Shown here in pieces: positions 60,598-64,000 of a stretch of DNA of 64,000 bases. The position numbers were made by a program, and so were the translations under genes. The stretch comes from CAMTUH01 sp947084935 (lineage in GTDB: Bacteria > Pseudomonadota > Gammaproteobacteria > Coxiellales > Coxiellaceae). The first letter of the stretch is position 1. Every line of letters starts with the position of its first letter. Below the pieces are notes generated by a model. The model saw only the letters and a list, made by a program, of their open reading frames with translations. It was not told where the DNA came from and searched no databases. The DNA lies in contig CAMTUH010000004.1 of the NCBI GenBank assembly GCA_947084935.1, positions 248,001 to 312,000 on the forward strand, written 5' to 3'.

Positions 60598-61883
60598 ACT
60601 TCAGAAGAAGACAACAACCCAAACGGCCGACAATACGTTTCCGGTAAATAAAAAGTTAAAAACACGGCAGCCAGCAAACTCAACGGCAAAATCGCCAATG
60701 CCAATTGATAATTCCACGTGTAAAGGGTAATCGGCGCTGCACCTGTTTTCCAGCTTAAATTTAACAGAAAACCCATCAATGAAATGGATGCGCCCGATAA
60801 CATCACGATCATATTCGTCGTCCCAATTGCCGTTCCCACCAAAATAGTGGGGCTCAACTCGCGACTGATTGAAAACACGAGTACTTGCGCGCTGGAAAAT
60901 AAACCGAAAATAAATAAAATAACGAATAAAGTTTGAATATGTAAATTAGGCACATAAAGTACGATCGATAAAAGAATGGCAGTAACCGTAGCAGATAGGG
61001 TTAAGGGAAGCCGCCGCGTTTTAACGGCATCAGAGATCAACCCCACAAAAGGCGCACCACACACCCAACCCAAAAAAACCATGGAAACCGCATCAGCAGC
61101 AACAGCTTTTGATACGTGATACGCCGTCATGAGGTAAGGAATTCCCCACGTTTCCGCAAATCCTAACATGGGAATATAAAGCAAGCATCCCACCACGCAA
61201 TTAACCCAGACGTGCGGATTGCGTAGCAAATGAAAAAGACCCGCGCAACCCTCTCGTAACGTGGATAATAATTTTGGTTTTTGCAGAACATGTTCACGTT
61301 GCTTTAATCGAGCCAATAAAAACATGAAAGTCCCCAAAACCACTCCAACCAAAGCAAGGCCATAAATCGTTAACCGCCATCCGTGGTGATCAATGAATGA
61401 AGTTAATAACACATCTCCAACCAATCCTCCTAACGTGCCAATCGAAACGGTTATTCCGGTAATAAAAGCAAATTGATTCGCCGGCAACCAAATGCTGGCA
61501 ATTTTCAATGCGCCCACAAAGGCAAACGCGGAACCGAATCCCATTAAAATACGTCCTAATAGCGCCGCTGTTACACTGTCTGCAGAAGCAAACCAATAAC
61601 AACCCAAGGCACACGTGAGCAATGCTAACGTCAGCAATCGCCGGGGACCAAAACGATCGAAAAAAATTCCCACCAACAATTGAAGCGGAACGTATACGTA
61701 ATAATAAATACCACTCAGATTACCCAGCGTAACGGCATTCAGGTGGTACACCGTAAGCAGCTGGGAAGTCATCACGCTCGGAATGATGCGCAAGAAGTAA
61801 GTGTACGAGTAGAAAACTCCCGCCAGGATAAAAACAACCCAGGGCCAAATAGCCCAATTCCAAGAGGAGCGTTTATGATACAT
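60588..61883 (-). CDS. Major facilitator superfamily transporter
   Basis: A 431-aa protein with 12 helices. The loop 2-3 motif is FFDRFGPRRLL (G-x3-D-R-x-G-x-R type), and RILMGFGSAFAFVGALKIASIWLP follows. The substrate is not evident; similar proteins in Legionella and Coxiella transport amino acids or nucleosides. The ATG at 61883 is chosen over a TTG at 61898. Its 3' end lies inside a palindromic repeat. Confidence 0.85.
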   Translation of the reverse strand: MYHKRSSWNWAIWPWVVFILAGVFYSYTYFLRIIPSVMTSQLLTVYHLNAVTLGNLSGIYYYVYVPLQLLVGIFFDRFGPRRLLTLALLTCALGCYWFASADSVTAALLGRILMGFGSAFAFVGALKIASIWLPANQFAFITGITVSIGTLGGLVGDVLLTSFIDHHGWRLTIYGLALVGVVLGTFMFLLARLKQREHVLQKPKLLSTLREGCAGLFHLLRNPHVWVNCVVGCLLYIPMLGFAETWGIPYLMTAYHVSKAVAADAVSMVFLGWVCGAPFVGLISDAVKTRRLPLTLSATVTAILLSIVLYVPNLHIQTLFVILFIFGLFSSAQVLVFSISRELSPTILVGTAIGTTNMIVMLSGASISLMGFLLNLSWKTGAAPITLYTWNYQLALAILPLSLLAAVFLTFYLPETYCRPFGLLSSSEVLD

Positions 61884-61995
61884 ATTAGCCGGACCCAAAA
61901 ATAAAATGGGTTAATCTTATCCGAAACGACCCCGAGAAAATAGCCCGGAGAGATTTTAAAGTAACTCACTGTTTTTAATGAATTTAATCACCATC

Positions 61996-62024
61996 TTGCG
62001 ATAGCCAATAAATTGCGTTATAGT
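61996..62024 (+). promoter_or_regulatory. Candidate promoter of rpmE
   Basis: TTGCGA at 61996-62001 and TATAGT at 62019-62024 with ideal 17-nt spacing lie about 30 nt upstream of rpmE, followed by AAGGTGAGG before the ATG. Confidence 0.6.
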
Positions 62025-62052
62025 TCCCCGCCTGACGCAAGGTGAGGAAAAC

Positions 62053-62301
62053 ATGCAAAAAAGTATACATCCGGCTTACAAAGAAATCGCAGTGACCTGC
62101 AGTTGCGGGCATACGTTTACCACCCGATCCACGTTGGGCCGCCCCCTTCACCTGGAAATTTGCTCCCACTGCCACCCTTTTTATACGGGTCAGCAAAAAA
62201 TCGTTGACACCGCCGGTCGCGTCGAGCGCTTCAATAAGAAATACGCCAAACACCGTGCGGTAAAAAGCGCTGCTGCAGAAGCAGATCAAAAAGATAAATA
62301 A
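62053..62301 (+). CDS. rpmE: 50S ribosomal protein L31
   Basis: An 82-aa zinc-binding (C+) type L31 with C16, C18, C37 and C40. MQKSIHPAYKEIAVTCSCGH and EICSHCHPFYTGQQKIVDTAGRVERF are canonical. The lysine/alanine-rich tail is about ten residues longer than usual. Confidence 0.97.
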   Translation: MQKSIHPAYKEIAVTCSCGHTFTTRSTLGRPLHLEICSHCHPFYTGQQKIVDTAGRVERFNKKYAKHRAVKSAAAEADQKDK

Positions 62302-62304
62302 ACC

Positions 62305-62377
62305 GTAGCCTCGGTGAGTCTTACGAACCGAGGGATTAATTTTGAGTTCCTCGGTTCGCGGGGCTCACCGAGGCTAC
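62305..62377. repeat. REP-like palindrome family C, copy 6
   Basis: Left GTAGCCTCGGTGAGTC and right GGGGCTCACCGAGGCTAC are inverted; inner arms AACCGAGGGA and TCCTCGGTT. It sits between convergent rpmE and dusA and encodes the last 14 codons of dusA. Confidence 0.85.
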
Positions 62378-63346
62378 AGTCATTGGCAAAACATACCGCA
62401 AGGCTTCTTCAATCACAGAAATTCCTGCGCGCGGCTGATGGACGTGTTCGGTTAAATGCCGACGCCACAGTCGAGCGCCGCGGTATCCTGAAAACATTCC
62501 GTGTAAATGACGCACTAAGTGATGTATTTTAATCCCCGCGTGTGTTTGTTGCGCAATATAAGGCAAATACCGCTGCACAATAAAATGCGGCGACACGGCA
62601 CTCTGTTCGTCATGAAAATAAATTTGATCGAATGATTCAAGCAGCAAAGGATTGCGATACGCTTCGCGGCCAACCATAACGCCGTCCACAAAATTCAAAT
62701 GCGTATCGATCTGACCGCGGGTCGTTATACCGCCATTGATAATAATTTCTAACTGCGGAAAATCCTGTTTCAAACGATAGACAGTCGAATAACACAACGG
62801 CGGCACGTGCCGATTTTCTCTCGGACTCAATCCTTTTAACCACGCTTTTCGCGCGTGAATAATAAAAACACCACAGCCCGCTGCCGACACCGTTTTTACA
62901 AAATGATGAAGCGCTTCATAGTGATCGTAATCATCAACTCCGATTCGGGTTTTCACGGTAATGGGAATACGAACCGCGTTTCGCATACGATCCACACAAT
63001 CAGCCACCAACTCAGGCGATTTCATCAAACACGCACCGAATTGTCCTGCGCTGACTCGGCTACTGGGGCAGCCGACATTTACATTAATTTCGTCGTATCC
63101 CAGCGCTTCACCCATTTTGGCGCAATCGGCTAAATCGTCCGGAACAGAACCACCCAACTGCAATCCGATGGGATGCTCTTCTTTCCCAAAAGTTAACAGC
63201 TCAAATTTATGGCCTTTTAACAGCGCCCACGTAGTCACCATTTCCGTATACAGCATCACGCGCTCACTGATGAGGCGAATCAATTGACGAAAATGCCGAT
63301 CGGTACAGCCCATCATGGGGGCAATGGAAATGAGACGGTTAATCAT
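62336..63346 (-). CDS. dusA: tRNA-dihydrouridine synthase A
   Basis: A 336-aa flavoenzyme reducing U20 (and U20a) in tRNA. ISIAPMMGCTDRHFRQLIRL, NVNVGCPSSRVSAGQFGACLM (catalytic Cys) and GVMVGREAYRNP are diagnostic. The last residues (VASVSPANRGTQN) are encoded by a REP-like repeat and are not expected in homologues. Confidence 0.95.
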   Translation of the reverse strand: MINRLISIAPMMGCTDRHFRQLIRLISERVMLYTEMVTTWALLKGHKFELLTFGKEEHPIGLQLGGSVPDDLADCAKMGEALGYDEINVNVGCPSSRVSAGQFGACLMKSPELVADCVDRMRNAVRIPITVKTRIGVDDYDHYEALHHFVKTVSAAGCGVFIIHARKAWLKGLSPRENRHVPPLCYSTVYRLKQDFPQLEIIINGGITTRGQIDTHLNFVDGVMVGREAYRNPLLLESFDQIYFHDEQSAVSPHFIVQRYLPYIAQQTHAGIKIHHLVRHLHGMFSGYRGARLWRRHLTEHVHQPRAGISVIEEALRYVLPMTVASVSPANRGTQN

Positions 63347-63355
63347 ACGCCCAAC

Positions 63356-63793
63356 CTACCCCAACTGCTGACGCAAATGTTCCTCCAAAGATTTCTCATC
63401 GTCCTTTGTATAGTCCTTTTCGACCACGTGAGTAATCACTTTCTGCAGCGGGGCGCGAAGGTTTTTGTTAACCAACCCATGAAAAGACGGCGGCACCACC
63501 AGAATTAACTCTTCATAAAGATTTCCCACGCGACCCGTTTCGAGGTCTTCCACCACTTCCCGAGCGAAAGTTTCCGCTTCGTATTTTTTGGGATCCGTGG
63601 GCTCTACAAAGCTCCCATGCTGAAAATTTCCCAACTTATCGGACGCAATCTCCAAGTCGCGTTTACGGCTTTCGGGATGCGTAAACTCTTTTATTAAAGA
63701 AAGCTTTTCTTTTCCATTGATAAATTTCATTTTATTCACTGCAAATATTTTTGCCTTGCTCGCATTGGCGACTAAAATCCACGTCATTGCCAT
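63356..63793 (-). CDS. Host attachment protein family (PF10116-like)
   Basis: A 145-aa small cytosolic-looking protein without signal peptide. MTWILVANASKAKIFAV, the central charged part and ELILVVPPSFHGLVNKNLRAPLQKVITHVVEKDYTK match the family first named for attachment in Agrobacterium, which resembles translation/RNase-type folds (eRF1 domain 2-like). Despite the name its role is uncertain. GGAG precedes the ATG at 63793. Confidence 0.85.
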   Translation of the reverse strand: MAMTWILVANASKAKIFAVNKMKFINGKEKLSLIKEFTHPESRKRDLEIASDKLGNFQHGSFVEPTDPKKYEAETFAREVVEDLETGRVGNLYEELILVVPPSFHGLVNKNLRAPLQKVITHVVEKDYTKDDEKSLEEHLRQQLG

Positions 63794-63810
63794 AAAGTTG
63801 CTCCTTAAGA

Positions 63811-64000
63811 TTAAAAAAGGTAATTGGTGATCCCTCTAAAGGGCTGCTTACGTTTATTTTCTTTTGCGCTGTCGCTCCGCAACGCGGCCAATTCAGATAA
63901 ATATCCTTTCGTAATATTTCCCGCAATATAATTGCCAGTAAAAATCGAGTCCTCGAATCGTTTAATTTTTTGAGATTCCGAAGGCGCGGCATTATTAATT
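63811..64000 (-). CDS. Partial gene, C-terminal part only
   Basis: The minus-strand frame ending with TAA at 63811 is open to the window edge, giving 62 residues (INNAAPSESQKIKRFEDSI and on to ITNYLF). The sequence is hydrophilic and coding-like. Family not recognisable from this fragment. Ends 17 nt before the ATG of the next gene. Confidence 0.5.
   Translation of the reverse strand, partial: INNAAPSESQKIKRFEDSIFTGNYIAGNITKGYLSELAALRSDSAKENKRKQPFRGITNYLF

Overview
The window is about 64 kb of a gene-dense gammaproteobacterial chromosome. Gene content and protein sequences point to the order Legionellales, close to Coxiella: an FAD-dependent redox protein of 1,174 aa, pepA, miaB-ybeZ-ybeY, a TraI_2-type protein beside leuS, and csrA-lysC-alaS-recX-recA-pncC-mutS. 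The window also encodes a clear LexA. From memory, published DNA-repair inventories of C. burnetii report lexA as absent, so I favour a Coxiella relative over C. burnetii itself. This is inference from the sequence, not a database result.

Layout. 1-9 kb: a minus-strand cluster (DUF2797 protein, thioredoxin-like ferredoxin, nadA, glpE), the large iron-sulfur flavoprotein, the grxD/BolA pair, fdxA and a stand-alone CinA N-terminal domain. 9-16.3 kb: a beta-oxidation block (fadE, thiolase, fadB) and pepA. 16.6-24.8 kb: an APC permease, then miaB, ybeZ, ybeY, corC and lnt, interrupted by a lineage-specific coiled-coil gene between ybeY and corC. 24.8-26.6 kb: a frameshifted F-box gene and a TraI_2 protein lacking its HD residues. 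26.8-38.4 kb: leuS-lptE-holA-nadD, rsfS-rlmH-mrdA-rodA-mltB, and a TPR-methyltransferase. 38.4-43.4 kb: lexA, a eukaryotic-like Ser/Thr kinase and two tandem paralogues with low-complexity tails; this is the most accessory-looking stretch. 43.6-54.6 kb: tRNA-Arg, tRNA-Ser, a membrane-anchored protein, csrA, lysC, alaS, recX, recA, pncC, mutS and a glycosyltransferase. 54.7-64 kb: a POT peptide transporter, a DUF1704 protein, scpB/scpA, yciB-yciI-bolA, an MFS transporter, rpmE, dusA, a host-attachment-family protein and a partial gene.

Two themes stand out. First, several candidate host-directed proteins (F-box, protein kinase, Thr-rich and KRQR-containing proteins) are present. Two of them, the F-box gene and the kinase gene, carry the same promoter architecture: TTAATATTNNGTTAATA, 11 nt, then a -10-like hexamer. 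This matches the PmrA box that controls Dot/Icm genes and effectors in Legionella and Coxiella. Second, at least five families of short palindromic repeats sit between genes, and many begin exactly at a stop codon, so the repeat supplies the end of the upstream gene.
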